DNA of 33,757 nt from Flavobacteriales bacterium UBA5933 (GCA_002430925.1 DJDD01000086.1:1-33757), one strand, 5' to 3'. Shown: positions 9,434 to 18,360, counted from the first letter of the stretch. Notes: generated from the letters alone by a model not told the origin. Made by a program: numbers and translations.

Positions 9434-10642
9434 TTATAATATTTTTTTTAATTCTTCTGATATGATAAATGCTTCAGACCAACATGCTTGAAAGTTGAAT
9501 CCACCCGTGATAGCATCAATATTTAATACTTCACCTGCTAAATATAAATTTGGAGAATTTTTAGCTTCCATTTTATTAAAATCAATCTCTTTCAAATCAA
9601 CACCTCCAGCTGTTACGAATTCATCTTTGAATGTACTTTTTCCGTTAATTTGAAATTTCCCTTCAGTTAACTCACTAGAAATAAAATTGATTTGTTTTTT
9701 TGAAAGGTCAGCATAAACCATTTTATCTGTAATACCACAGTAATTAAGAATACTTAACCAAAATCTTTTAGGAAAACCAAATGGATTATTTTTATGAATG
9801 TTCTTTTTTGCATCATCTATTTTTTTCTTATTCAAAAAATCAATAGTTTCTTCTTTTGATTGATCAATAAAATTGATTTCAGTTTCAAATTTATAATTAC
9901 AATCTTTTAATTTTAATGCACCCCAAGCAGACAATCTAAGAATAGCTGGTCCACTAAATCCCCAATGGGTTATAAGTAAAGGACCTTCTGTATTTAATTT
10001 TTGTTGATTAATTTTTACACTTACATCATCAAAAGAAATTCCCATTAATCCTTCTATCCTAGGGTCTTTACAATTAAAAGTAAATAATGATGGAACTGGA
10101 TTAACTATTTTTAATCCTAAATTCTTTAAACTTTTCCAAAATTTAGGCGTACTTCCTGTTGTAACAACTATAGATTCAAAAAAATGTTTCCCTGATTTTG
10201 TAATTAGCTCGTAACCATTTTCAACTTTATTAATTTCTTGAACTCCATCAGAAAAATTAAGTTGAACTTTATTTCTTTCTACAGCTTCAGTTAAAGCATT
10301 AATTATAGAAAGTGAAGAATCACTTGTAGGAAAAATTCTATTATCATCTTCAATTTTAAGTTCAACTCCTCTGTCAGAAAACCAAGCCATTGTATCTCCT
10401 GGCTGAAAAGTATAGAAAACACTTAACAACTCTTTTTTACCTCTTGGATAAAATTCAACTAAATCAAGAGGATCAAAACAAGCATGTGTAACATTACATC
10501 TTCCTCCTCCAGAAATACGAACTTTTTGTAAAGGCAAACTAGCTTGCTCAAACAAAACTGTTTGTTCTCCTAACTTTTTACCTAGATTAGCTGCAACAAA
10601 ATATCCTGCTGCACCTCCTCCTACAATTGCTATTTTTTTCAC
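9434..10642 (-). CDS. HI0933/YhiN-family FAD-dependent oxidoreductase
   Basis: A cytoplasmic flavoprotein of the family often annotated as aminoacetone oxidase or NAD(P)/FAD-dependent oxidoreductase; its physiological role is unsettled. The 402-residue protein opens with the dinucleotide-binding loop GGGAAG (8-13). It then has the family signature RISGGGRCN (42-50), a VVTTGS second nucleotide motif, and the C-terminal FAD signature AGEVLNIDAITGGFN (about 368-382). The start codon is GTG: the Rossmann strand begins at residue 3, so no later start is possible, and the -7 promoter box lies only 4 nt upstream. It appears to be a single-gene unit. Confidence 0.9.
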   Translation of the reverse strand: MKKIAIVGGGAAGYFVAANLGKKLGEQTVLFEQASLPLQKVRISGGGRCNVTHACFDPLDLVEFYPRGKKELLSVFYTFQPGDTMAWFSDRGVELKIEDDNRIFPTSDSSLSIINALTEAVERNKVQLNFSDGVQEINKVENGYELITKSGKHFFESIVVTTGSTPKFWKSLKNLGLKIVNPVPSLFTFNCKDPRIEGLMGISFDDVSVKINQQKLNTEGPLLITHWGFSGPAILRLSAWGALKLKDCNYKFETEINFIDQSKEETIDFLNKKKIDDAKKNIHKNNPFGFPKRFWLSILNYCGITDKMVYADLSKKQINFISSELTEGKFQINGKSTFKDEFVTAGGVDLKEIDFNKMEAKNSPNLYLAGEVLNIDAITGGFNFQACWSEAFIISEELKKIL

Positions 10643-10646
10643 GCCG

Positions 10647-10654
10647 CAAAGTTA
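10647..10654 (-). promoter_or_regulatory. -7 promoter box of the HI0933-type gene, almost leaderless
   Basis: On the minus strand TAACTTTG is an exact TAnnTTTG match ending 4 nt before the GTG start at 10642. Transcription starting the usual few bases downstream would give an mRNA with no leader or nearly none. No clear -33 TTTG is visible. Confidence 0.45.
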
Positions 10655-10738
10655 GAATTTTATTTTAACTTAATTTTTAGTTAATTTTCAACATGTTATA
10701 TTAAAAAAGTAATTTGTACTCATTATTTTTTTAAACTA

Positions 10739-12883
10739 CTATTTAATAAATTCTACATCATCCACATTAATCCTAACTCTATTTTTAGTATACCTAACAT
10801 ATGATTTATTTACTAACTTTATTAAAACTTTATCAGTAGATAATGAATTAACTGGAAACTCTACTAAATTCATCTTTCCACTTTCTCCTATTTTTTCTCC
10901 TAGAGATTTCCAAGAAGAACCAGCATTTGTAGAAATTAAAACCTCAATTTTAATCTCTTTATCAGAATCAGTACCTTCATCAAAATTTGTTCCTCCAAAG
11001 TAAAGTCTTAATGTCTTTAATCCTTTTGCATAAAATTTTGATTGAATATAACCTTCAGTACTCGAAGAACCTCTTAATCGTACAGAACCTGTACCAGAAC
11101 TTTTTAAATCCTTTGTTTCTGTTGCAGCAAAAATACCTCCGTCGTTTATTGTCCAAATTCCAGTAGAAAGCGTTACATCTCCTAGAGCATAATTTGTTTT
11201 CCGTGCTGATTCGAAATTTTCTAAAGTACCAACAACCTCATCTAAATCATCTACATCATTATCAAAACTTTCAAATCGAGCATTATTAAAATTAACATCA
11301 TTTGTATCTCGAATAAAAGCTTGAAAAGAAGTATTATACCTACCTAATACAAAAGTAATTGAACCACTTGCTGTTGGTAAAGCTTCTTTATACCATTTTG
11401 AATAACCAGAATTTCTTAAATCCAATGTATTTCCTAATTTATCTTCTAAAAGTCGGTTAACTGTTGTGTTAGCAACTCCGTAAGTTTTATCTGTTGTTGG
11501 ATTTTTAAACTGAACATTAGCAACTGTAATTAACGTATTAATGAACGCAGGATTTAATAAATCAGATAAATTTGAAACAACTCTTGGAACTATTGTTTGA
11601 ACAGGATCACATGATTTTATTACGTATTTTTTAATATCAGCAGAAGGAATACGTGAAACGGCTGTTCCATCAGAATTTGGAATACCTATTTTATAAACTC
11701 CTTTATCAGAAGCAACAAATAATCCTTTTAGGTTAACTTGAACTTTAGAACCTAATGGGTAAGTAGTATATAAATTTGATTGATCTATCTCTATTTGAAT
11801 ACCTGCTGTTGGATTTTGAGGAGAATCTTGTAAAGAAATTGTTTTAAAGAAATTTCCTGTTTCATCACTGGATATAATATAACCATGAACATACAAATCC
11901 TCTGCAATCGTTTTATCAGAATTCAATACCAATGTACCTTTTTCAACTTTATCTATTAATTCTGATAAAATAATGTTAGGAGTTATAAGCTCAGTACATT
12001 CGTTAGAAGAAGATCCATCGAAACGAGGTAAAGTAAAATTAACATCATTTGTATCTCTGATATAAAGTTGATATTCTGAACTAGCTCCTGACTTGTAATA
12101 AGAAACTAAAACCGTTATATCCCCACTATTTGTGGGTAATTTATCATCTTTAAAGGCTGCATATTTACTTATTCTTAGATTTACCTGACTCTCATTAGAA
12201 TCAACTAAAGCAACACTTCCTACAGATGAAGTTGCTCCAGAAGGATAATATGAAATTGCAGTTTCAGGAGATTTAAATTGAACATTCTTTATTTTAACTA
12301 ATGTATTTACATTACCTTGATTAAGAGCTTCTTTTATACTATTAACTTCTTTAGGTTTTATTTCTTTTACTGCATCACATGTTTTAATTAAAACCTTTTC
12401 TCTTACATCTTTTGGAATTCTATCTAAATCATATGATGTTGCATCAACTCCTTCTAATTTAGTGCCTATTTTTACAAGACCTCTATCTAAAGCAACTTTT
12501 AAATTTTTCAAATGAACTTGTACTGTGCTACCAATAGGATAAACTCCATACAAAGAACGTTCACCTAACTCTATTTGCATACCTGCTGTAGCTTCTTCAG
12601 ACTTATCTTGAAAAGAAATTGTATTACTAATATTTCCTGACTCATCACTTACATTAACAACACCCTCAATAACTAAATTTTCTGAGACAAACCCTTTCTC
12701 ATCTGTTTTTAAAGTATTTGTGTTCACCAACTCTATCAACTCAGTTATTGTTGTTGTTACAGTTGCTTTTTGTGAGCATACTACTGAAGGTATAGAATAA
12801 TCGTCATCTTTAACACAAGATTGAATAATAAATAAACCCAAGCTTAAAAAGCTAGCAATTATTAATTTTGATATTGTATTCAT
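10739..12883 (-). CDS. Lipoprotein with two tandem DUF5689 domains and a C-terminal beta-sandwich
   Basis: A surface lipoprotein of 714 residues. The signal peptide ends at the lipid-attachment Cys23 (IIQSC). Two homologous blocks follow, about 46-285 and 300-536. Each contains a V-x-G-x(2)-x-SDE(S/T)GN motif, an (S/D)LY-x(2)-YP(I/L)GS segment, and the closing (Y/F)IRDTNDVNF, so the protein arose by internal duplication. The last 165 residues (with LRLYFGGTNFD, SWKSLGEK and INVDDVEFI) look like the jelly-roll anchor-type domain common in Bacteroidota secreted proteins. DUF5689 repeats resemble the OB-fold-like part of extracellular nucleases; that similarity is from memory. It lies 22 nt downstream of a TonB receptor gene, in the same transcript, with a secreted nuclease diverging on the other side. 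I infer a role in capturing nucleic acid or phosphodiesters. Confidence 0.8.
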   Translation of the reverse strand: MNTISKLIIASFLSLGLFIIQSCVKDDDYSIPSVVCSQKATVTTTITELIELVNTNTLKTDEKGFVSENLVIEGVVNVSDESGNISNTISFQDKSEEATAGMQIELGERSLYGVYPIGSTVQVHLKNLKVALDRGLVKIGTKLEGVDATSYDLDRIPKDVREKVLIKTCDAVKEIKPKEVNSIKEALNQGNVNTLVKIKNVQFKSPETAISYYPSGATSSVGSVALVDSNESQVNLRISKYAAFKDDKLPTNSGDITVLVSYYKSGASSEYQLYIRDTNDVNFTLPRFDGSSSNECTELITPNIILSELIDKVEKGTLVLNSDKTIAEDLYVHGYIISSDETGNFFKTISLQDSPQNPTAGIQIEIDQSNLYTTYPLGSKVQVNLKGLFVASDKGVYKIGIPNSDGTAVSRIPSADIKKYVIKSCDPVQTIVPRVVSNLSDLLNPAFINTLITVANVQFKNPTTDKTYGVANTTVNRLLEDKLGNTLDLRNSGYSKWYKEALPTASGSITFVLGRYNTSFQAFIRDTNDVNFNNARFESFDNDVDDLDEVVGTLENFESARKTNYALGDVTLSTGIWTINDGGIFAATETKDLKSSGTGSVRLRGSSSTEGYIQSKFYAKGLKTLRLYFGGTNFDEGTDSDKEIKIEVLISTNAGSSWKSLGEKIGESGKMNLVEFPVNSLSTDKVLIKLVNKSYVRYTKNRVRINVDDVEFIK

Positions 12884-12905
12884 AGTAGATATTATTGGTT
12901 TGTTA

Positions 12906-15605
12906 TTAAAATCTGAAATAAATATTCGTGAAATAAGTTATCCCCATTCCATACCATAATTTTGGACTAAATGTTTTTTGATAATTAGAATCTATAGCAT
13001 TTGAGTATTTACCTGTTCTCATCTGCTCGAATCCACTTGTAATGTATTTACGATTATTGAGTACATTATTTACACTACCTGATATTCCTGCAGAATATTT
13101 ACCTAAACGAAAAGTTTTTCCTAAATTAAGATTCAACATAAATTGATCTTTTGTTTTACCCTGTTTTAGAATTTCTTTTAATTTTTCCTCTGTTACTTCA
13201 GGTAATAAAAATCCGTTATCATCTTTTATAAAACGATCTGTTCTTCTATAAGCCGCTATATCAATATAATTATTCATTAAGTAATTTCCAGAAATACCAA
13301 ACCACCAAAATTTAGGATCACGATATTCAGCTCCTAAAGAAAATCCAGATTGTGGCCCACCTCCTAGTTTATAATTTTTAATATAAGCAGTACCCAAATT
13401 TTTGTAGGCAACACCATCATTCTTTGCATATTCATCGGAGTATAAGTTATAACTTGCATTATCCTTATATATATACTGTCCTATAGAAGCTACTGCAGAT
13501 AAAGTTAGAACAGGAGTTACTTGTGCTTCTACTGCAAATTCTCCTCCTATATATTCTTTACCAACTCCCGTTAAAACCTCAGAAACAAACAATTGATCAT
13601 TCGTTCCATCTATATAACCAAAAGAAGTTTTTATTTCATCTTTTGTTCTAGTATAAAAACCAGTTGCTCTTGCTTTTATTCTTGGAGCTCTAAGAACATA
13701 TGACAAATCACTTGAAAAAAGCTTTGCACTTTTCAAGTCATCTACTGTGACATCATTTACTCGTGCATTTGGAAAAATTTCGTCTGATGTTGGAGCATTT
13801 GTTTGGTACATTATATTAACTTGTACGAAATTTCTTCCATCAATTTTTAATAAAAAATTTGACTTTATTCCGAAATCTAAAAAATCATAAGTTTTACTTT
13901 TCCCGTACGAATCATTTTCATAAATACCATTTTTATACTTTCCTATTCTATAAAACTTAGTCAAAGCCACTTTCATCCCTAAAGTAATATCAATCAACTT
14001 ACCTTTAACTTTTGATTCTGTATACAAATCTGCATAACCATTATTGATTTCATAATTATAAGCATACCGATCACCTTCGCATGATTTCATATCTGGATTA
14101 TTCAAATCTATGGCATGTCTACTAAAGGAATCTTTTCCTAAAACATATTTACCTCCAAGTAAATCGTCTACTCGACGAAAGAGCTCAGATTTAGTTTTTT
14201 GATAAGATGCTGCAACAATCAAGTCTATATAAGGATTCAACTCTGCACTAAAATTTGTATAAGCAGAATATGTTTTATCTCGATTAACATCACTACCAAC
14301 CCAAAATGCTGCATAGCCCTCTTTAATATTCCCATTAAAATTATATAATGAGTTCCAATCCAATTGAGATGCAGATCCTTTTACCCAGGCATCTTGATTA
14401 TTTGCTTGAGATGGTAAATTTTTATAATACAAAGGCGAAGGATTGTAAGCATTATACCAATCTAATTTTGAGCTGCTATTTTCCCCAAATTGATAAGATA
14501 CTGTAGTTATTAATTTTGTTTTGTTTGATATATTCCAATGATGTGTAAGTATATTCATTGGTTCGAACGTTTTTCTTATTCGTTCATTACGTTTTTTACC
14601 ATCTTGCCAACCCCAATACCCATTATAATAAATACCTTTTATATCTATAATTTCTTGTGTATTTGCTGATGCAACAGCTCTACGAGTAGGCGCTCCAAAA
14701 CTTGTAAAATTTAATGTATGTTTTTCGTTGAATTTCTTCTCTATTCCTATAAAATATGAGTAAGCATCATAATATGTTCCTTGTATAATACCTTCATTTG
14801 CCCAACGCTTACTTACAGAAAACATAAAAGCCCAACCGTTATTTAATAAACCCGTATTATAAGTCAGCATCAATCTACTGTTATAAGAACGATTAGTATT
14901 CGAATAAGCTAAACTTGAACCTTTTCTCATTGTAGATGGTCGAGTATCAAAATTTGTAACACCTCCTAAACTTCCAAATGCATAATCAGATGGAGCTATA
15001 CCATATGTAATTTCATCTGGACGTCTAGTTACATCATTAAGACCTCCCCAATTATTGAATGTTGCACGACCGTTATCAATTTTATTCATTTTAACACCAT
15101 TAAAAAGAATATCAGAATATTTATTATCCAACCCTCTTTGTTTGAACCAAAAAGTTCCTAATTGATAAGCAGAAACTCTTGCAAAAACATCTCTAGAAGA
15201 TTGTAAAATTCCCGAATTAGACGCTGTAGAACTTTCATCGGTTAGTTCATCATCTGTAAGCGTTATAATTCCAATTTCAGCTGTATTAGGATTGAATGTT
15301 AAGCTGATATCACCTAAATCAATTTCTTTGTCATCTGAAATAGTTATTTGCTTTTCAAACAAATCATATCCAACTCCATATATTTGAACTTTGTATTCCC
15401 CATCTGGAATATCAATAAATTGAAAATAACCTATTCGGTCAGTTATAACTTCATCATTTATTAAACCTCCATCTAAATGAACAGTTATATTATAAATTTC
15501 TTCTCCTGTACTATTATTTCTTACAATTCCATAAATTTTTGTTTGCGCTTGTACAACAATCACAGCAGCTAAAAAAAGTAAAAAACTTAAAAACAATTTG
15601 TTCAT
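12906..15605 (-). CDS. TonB-dependent outer-membrane receptor with carboxypeptidase-regulatory-like domain
   Basis: An 899-residue receptor: signal peptide (1-20, ending VVQAQ), a carboxypeptidase-like regulatory beta domain (about 22-105, with GEEIYNITVHLDG and IPDGEYKVQIYGVGYD), a plug domain (about 125-225, with FWFKQRGLDNKYSDILFNGV and ITYGIAPSDYAFGSLGGV), and a 22-strand-type barrel ending in GITYFTNIYFRF. It is not SusC-like: it is shorter and lacks the SusC plug signature. It is the first gene of an operon with the DUF5689 lipoprotein, so the lipoprotein may play the SusD-like surface role for this receptor. The ligand is unknown. Confidence 0.9.
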   Translation of the reverse strand: MNKLFLSFLLFLAAVIVVQAQTKIYGIVRNNSTGEEIYNITVHLDGGLINDEVITDRIGYFQFIDIPDGEYKVQIYGVGYDLFEKQITISDDKEIDLGDISLTFNPNTAEIGIITLTDDELTDESSTASNSGILQSSRDVFARVSAYQLGTFWFKQRGLDNKYSDILFNGVKMNKIDNGRATFNNWGGLNDVTRRPDEITYGIAPSDYAFGSLGGVTNFDTRPSTMRKGSSLAYSNTNRSYNSRLMLTYNTGLLNNGWAFMFSVSKRWANEGIIQGTYYDAYSYFIGIEKKFNEKHTLNFTSFGAPTRRAVASANTQEIIDIKGIYYNGYWGWQDGKKRNERIRKTFEPMNILTHHWNISNKTKLITTVSYQFGENSSSKLDWYNAYNPSPLYYKNLPSQANNQDAWVKGSASQLDWNSLYNFNGNIKEGYAAFWVGSDVNRDKTYSAYTNFSAELNPYIDLIVAASYQKTKSELFRRVDDLLGGKYVLGKDSFSRHAIDLNNPDMKSCEGDRYAYNYEINNGYADLYTESKVKGKLIDITLGMKVALTKFYRIGKYKNGIYENDSYGKSKTYDFLDFGIKSNFLLKIDGRNFVQVNIMYQTNAPTSDEIFPNARVNDVTVDDLKSAKLFSSDLSYVLRAPRIKARATGFYTRTKDEIKTSFGYIDGTNDQLFVSEVLTGVGKEYIGGEFAVEAQVTPVLTLSAVASIGQYIYKDNASYNLYSDEYAKNDGVAYKNLGTAYIKNYKLGGGPQSGFSLGAEYRDPKFWWFGISGNYLMNNYIDIAAYRRTDRFIKDDNGFLLPEVTEEKLKEILKQGKTKDQFMLNLNLGKTFRLGKYSAGISGSVNNVLNNRKYITSGFEQMRTGKYSNAIDSNYQKTFSPKLWYGMGITYFTNIYFRF

Positions 15606-15654
15606 TCAAAACGGATTTTTATTTATAAATTAGCTTTTCATTATCCTATTGACT

Positions 15655-15662
15655 CAAATATA
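15655..15662 (-). promoter_or_regulatory. Candidate -7 box for the TonB receptor/DUF5689 operon
   Basis: TATATTTG on the minus strand matches TAnnTTTG, with about 49 nt to the receptor start at 15605. It lies in the 79-bp gap between two divergent genes, so regulation could be shared. No good -33 TTTG is visible. Confidence 0.35.
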
Positions 15663-15684
15663 ACAAATTCATAATTAAATATAT

Positions 15685-16890
15685 ATGAATAATATTAATA
15701 AATTTTTAACTTTTATTATGATTTTTTTTGTTTTTGCAAATTATAACGCAAAAGCACAAAATAAATATCAAAGTGCAACTGTTGCGTTTTACAATGTTGA
15801 GAATTTATTCGACACAATTAAATCTATCGGTTATATTGATGGTAATCTATCATTTAACAATCAAAACTATCATATACAAATACCCGAAAAAGACATTTTA
15901 AATTACGAGCATGAAGAGTTTAAGCAAGCGTATACTTACGAAAATATTAAAGGCAAAAAAATAATAAGACCATTAGTATTACAAGAAGAATTTCTTCCTA
16001 ATGGAAATAAAAAATGGAATACAGAAAAATATTTTCAAAAAATTAATAATATTTCTAGTGTAATAAGTCAATTAGGACAAGATATAACTGGCGATGCACC
16101 TGCAATTGTTGGATTATGTGAAATAGAAACTAGAGAAATTTTAGAAGATATTGCAAAATCAAAAGCTTTAAAAAAATACGGATATGGTATCGTACATTTT
16201 AATTCATTTGATGCAAGAGGAGTTGATACAGGATTATTGTACCAAAAATCTCGCTTTAAGGTTATAAATGCAGAACCCCATCCAATATATCTTTATAACA
16301 AAGACGGACAAAGAAAATATACACGTGATATTTTACAAGTTACTGGACTACTAGATGGAGAAGAAATTACTTTTTTAGTTAATCACTGGCCATCTCGTAG
16401 TGGAGGAGAAAAAACATCTCAACCTTTTCGACTAGAAGCTGCAAAAGTAATGCTTGGTATTTTTGAAGATATAAAATCTAAAAAACCTGATGCTAAAATA
16501 ATTACAATGGGAGACTTTAACGATGACCCAACATCTGCAAGTATAAAAAATACTTTTAATCCTGTAGGTGAAATAAAAAATACAACAAAAGATAATTATT
16601 ACAACCCTATGATTCCTTTATTCAAAAAAGGAATTGGAACATTATCTTATAGAGATGCATGGAATTTATTTGATCAATTTATTTCTACATCATCATTAAC
16701 AACAAAGAACAAAGATTATTCATCTTATAAAATATATAAAACAGAGGTTTATAATAAAGATTATCTAAAAGCAAAAGAAGGTTTATACAAAGGATCTCCC
16801 AATCGAATGTGGAGCGGAAATACATATAGAGCAAATGGATATTCTGATCATTTCCCTGTTTACACAATTTTACTAAAAGATTTAAAATAA
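15685..16890 (+). CDS. Secreted endonuclease/exonuclease/phosphatase (EEP)-family enzyme
   Basis: A metal-dependent phosphodiesterase of the DNase I/EEP superfamily. The 401-residue protein has a signal peptide (1-25, ending NAKAQ). The catalytic set is complete: NVEN at 37-40, the metal-binding Glu in GLCEIE (143-148), RDILQVTG, NHWPSR at 233-238, GDFND at 276-280 and SDHFP at 387-391. It is therefore probably active outside the cytoplasm on nucleic acids or other phosphodiesters. The superfamily also includes lipid and sugar-phosphate phosphatases, so the substrate is inferred. It diverges from the TonB receptor/DUF5689 operon, and trpA starts 1 nt after its stop. Confidence 0.88.
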   Translation: MNNINKFLTFIMIFFVFANYNAKAQNKYQSATVAFYNVENLFDTIKSIGYIDGNLSFNNQNYHIQIPEKDILNYEHEEFKQAYTYENIKGKKIIRPLVLQEEFLPNGNKKWNTEKYFQKINNISSVISQLGQDITGDAPAIVGLCEIETREILEDIAKSKALKKYGYGIVHFNSFDARGVDTGLLYQKSRFKVINAEPHPIYLYNKDGQRKYTRDILQVTGLLDGEEITFLVNHWPSRSGGEKTSQPFRLEAAKVMLGIFEDIKSKKPDAKIITMGDFNDDPTSASIKNTFNPVGEIKNTTKDNYYNPMIPLFKKGIGTLSYRDAWNLFDQFISTSSLTTKNKDYSSYKIYKTEVYNKDYLKAKEGLYKGSPNRMWSGNTYRANGYSDHFPVYTILLKDLK

Positions 16891-16891
16891 A

Positions 16892-17659
16892 ATGAACAAA
16901 TTACAACAAGTACTAGATAAGAAAACAAAAAATCTAATTACAATTTATACAACTGCTGGGTTTCCAAAACTAGAAGATACACCAACTATTATTAAAGAAT
17001 TAGATAAAAATAATGTTGATATTATTGAAGTTGGCATCCCTTATTCAGACCCACTGGCTGATGGACCAACTATACAAGATACTAGCGAAAAAGCATTAAA
17101 AAATGGAATGACACTTGACATTCTTTTTAAACAATTAAGTTCTGTAAAAGATGAAATTAATACTCCTATCGTTTTGATGGGATATTATAACCAAGTGATG
17201 ACATTTGGTTTAGAAAAATTCTTACAAAACTGTGAAACATCTGGGGTATCTGGACTTATTTTACCTGATATGCCTTATGATATTTACTTAGAGAAACATA
17301 AAGATTTATTTGAAAAATATAATCAAAAAGTAACTTTTTTAATTACTCCTTTAACAAGCGAAAAACGAATTAAAGAAATTAACGATGCTACATCTGGTTT
17401 TATTTACATCGTATCAAGTTCTGCAACAACAGGCTCTACAGCATCTAATTTTAATGAAGAGTTTTTATCTAAAATAAAAAATTATGGGCTTACCAAACCT
17501 TACCAAATAGGATTTGGTATATCTACAAAAAATGATGTACAAAAGGCATGGGAATTTGCGAATGGTGCAATTATAGGTAGTGCATTTTTAAGAATTTTAG
17601 AAAAAGCTGAAGGAGATTATTCAAATTCTATAAAAAATTATATTGATTCTATTAACTAA
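16892..17659 (+). CDS. trpA: Tryptophan synthase alpha subunit
   Basis: Cleaves indole-3-glycerol phosphate to indole and glyceraldehyde-3-phosphate; indole is then passed to TrpB. The 255-residue TIM barrel has the catalytic Glu46 in IIEVGIPYSDP and Asp57 in LADGPTIQ, the active-site strand LILPDMP, the loop-6 block SSSATTGS, and the phosphate-binding GFGIS and GAIIGSAF. Length is normal. It has no trp neighbour here; its start is one base after the stop of a secreted nuclease gene, so the two are probably co-transcribed. A very strong terminator closes the unit at 17689. Confidence 0.96.
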   Translation: MNKLQQVLDKKTKNLITIYTTAGFPKLEDTPTIIKELDKNNVDIIEVGIPYSDPLADGPTIQDTSEKALKNGMTLDILFKQLSSVKDEINTPIVLMGYYNQVMTFGLEKFLQNCETSGVSGLILPDMPYDIYLEKHKDLFEKYNQKVTFLITPLTSEKRIKEINDATSGFIYIVSSSATTGSTASNFNEEFLSKIKNYGLTKPYQIGFGISTKNDVQKAWEFANGAIIGSAFLRILEKAEGDYSNSIKNYIDSIN

Positions 17660-17688
17660 TCAATAAATATCTATTCTTTTTTATATTG

Positions 17689-17726
17689 GCCTGTAATTGA
17701 ATAATTATTCAATTACAGGCTTTTTT
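17689..17726 (+). terminator. Rho-independent terminator after trpA
   Basis: A perfect 14-bp stem (GCCTGTAATTGAAT at 17689-17702 with ATTCAATTACAGGC at 17707-17720) and AATT loop is followed by six T residues. Confidence 0.92.
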
Positions 17727-17821
17727 AAATTTTACTTATCAATAGACGATGAATGTATTTATAATGATTTTAAATTTTTGGTTTAAAAATTGAAGTATAC
17801 AATCTAAGATTAACATTAATT

Positions 17822-18250
17822 ATGAAAAATAGAATCATTTGCTTTTTAACTCTTGCTCTCTCATCGTTAATATCTGGAATATTAATTTCTAAAATGTCAT
17901 TGTTAGGGAAAATTGGAATTTCGATTGTACATACTGAATATACTCTCCTAAAATTTTGGTGGAAAACTGCTTTGTTATTCTTTATTATTCAAACCTTTTT
18001 ACATATTATTCTTAGTTTATGGCAATATAAAAACTATAATAGTAAAGCAAGATTCATCTTACCTGTGTTTTTCTTTCTTTTAGGAATACTGGGATTATAT
18101 TACACACATTACGATTTTACAGAAACATCACATCGTTTATTAAAAGTAAGTTTCCATGCTGGTTTCTATTTATTTTGGGCAACCTGGTTACTAAATTGTA
18201 TTTCGTTTTTTGTAATGTTTTGGAAAATAGACAAAACAGAAGAAGTCTAA
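17822..18250 (+). CDS. Four-helix inner-membrane protein, unknown function
   Basis: A 142-residue protein I do not recognise. Hydrophobic segments at about 7-27, 47-68, 79-97 and 109-135 predict four transmembrane helices. Conserved-looking polar positions in the loops include HTEY (37-40) and HYDFTETSHR (around 96-105). It has no signal peptide cleavage site and no catalytic motif I can name. The product is clearly protein-like and sits in its own unit between the trpA terminator and the left end of the integrated element. It is chromosomal, not element cargo, because the att repeat lies after it. Confidence 0.75.
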   Translation: MKNRIICFLTLALSSLISGILISKMSLLGKIGISIVHTEYTLLKFWWKTALLFFIIQTFLHIILSLWQYKNYNSKARFILPVFFFLLGILGLYYTHYDFTETSHRLLKVSFHAGFYLFWATWLLNCISFFVMFWKIDKTEEV

Positions 18251-18256
18251 AATAAA

Positions 18257-18285
18257 AAAAGCTCATCATTTATTGATGAGCTTTT
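18257..18285 (-). terminator. Hairpin that was probably the original tRNA-Arg terminator
   Basis: AAAAGCTCATCA (18257-18268) pairs with TGATGAGCTTTT (18274-18285). Read on the minus strand it directly follows the copied tRNA 3' end at 18287 and is followed by seven T, then ATTTT. Read on the plus strand it has only four T, so it is the better terminator for the minus strand. It now can only serve the membrane-protein gene that ends at 18250. Confidence 0.7.
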
Positions 18286-18299
18286 GTGACCGAGACAGG
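18284..18299. repeat. Left attachment-site copy
   Basis: TTGTGACCGAGACAGG is identical to 25435-25450. It reproduces the last 13 nt of tRNA-Arg (discriminator, 3' acceptor strand and 3' T-stem strand) plus three flanking bases. Identity stops exactly where the T-loop begins. The rest of the tRNA is absent here. Confidence 0.85.
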
Positions 18300-18360
18300 G
18301 TCGTAACTTATCTATTTAATCCCTCTATTTACACACTATAAAGGATAGCTTTTTTACAAA

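Noticed and set aside
16685..16867. Minus-strand frame of 60 codons opposite the EEP nuclease
   Set aside because: It covers the conserved SDHFP end of the nuclease on the other strand and shows no independent signal.
18284..18299. A second tRNA-Arg gene at the left end of the element
   Set aside because: Only the last 13 nt of the tRNA are present; acceptor 5' strand, D arm and anticodon arm are missing, so it is an attachment-site copy.
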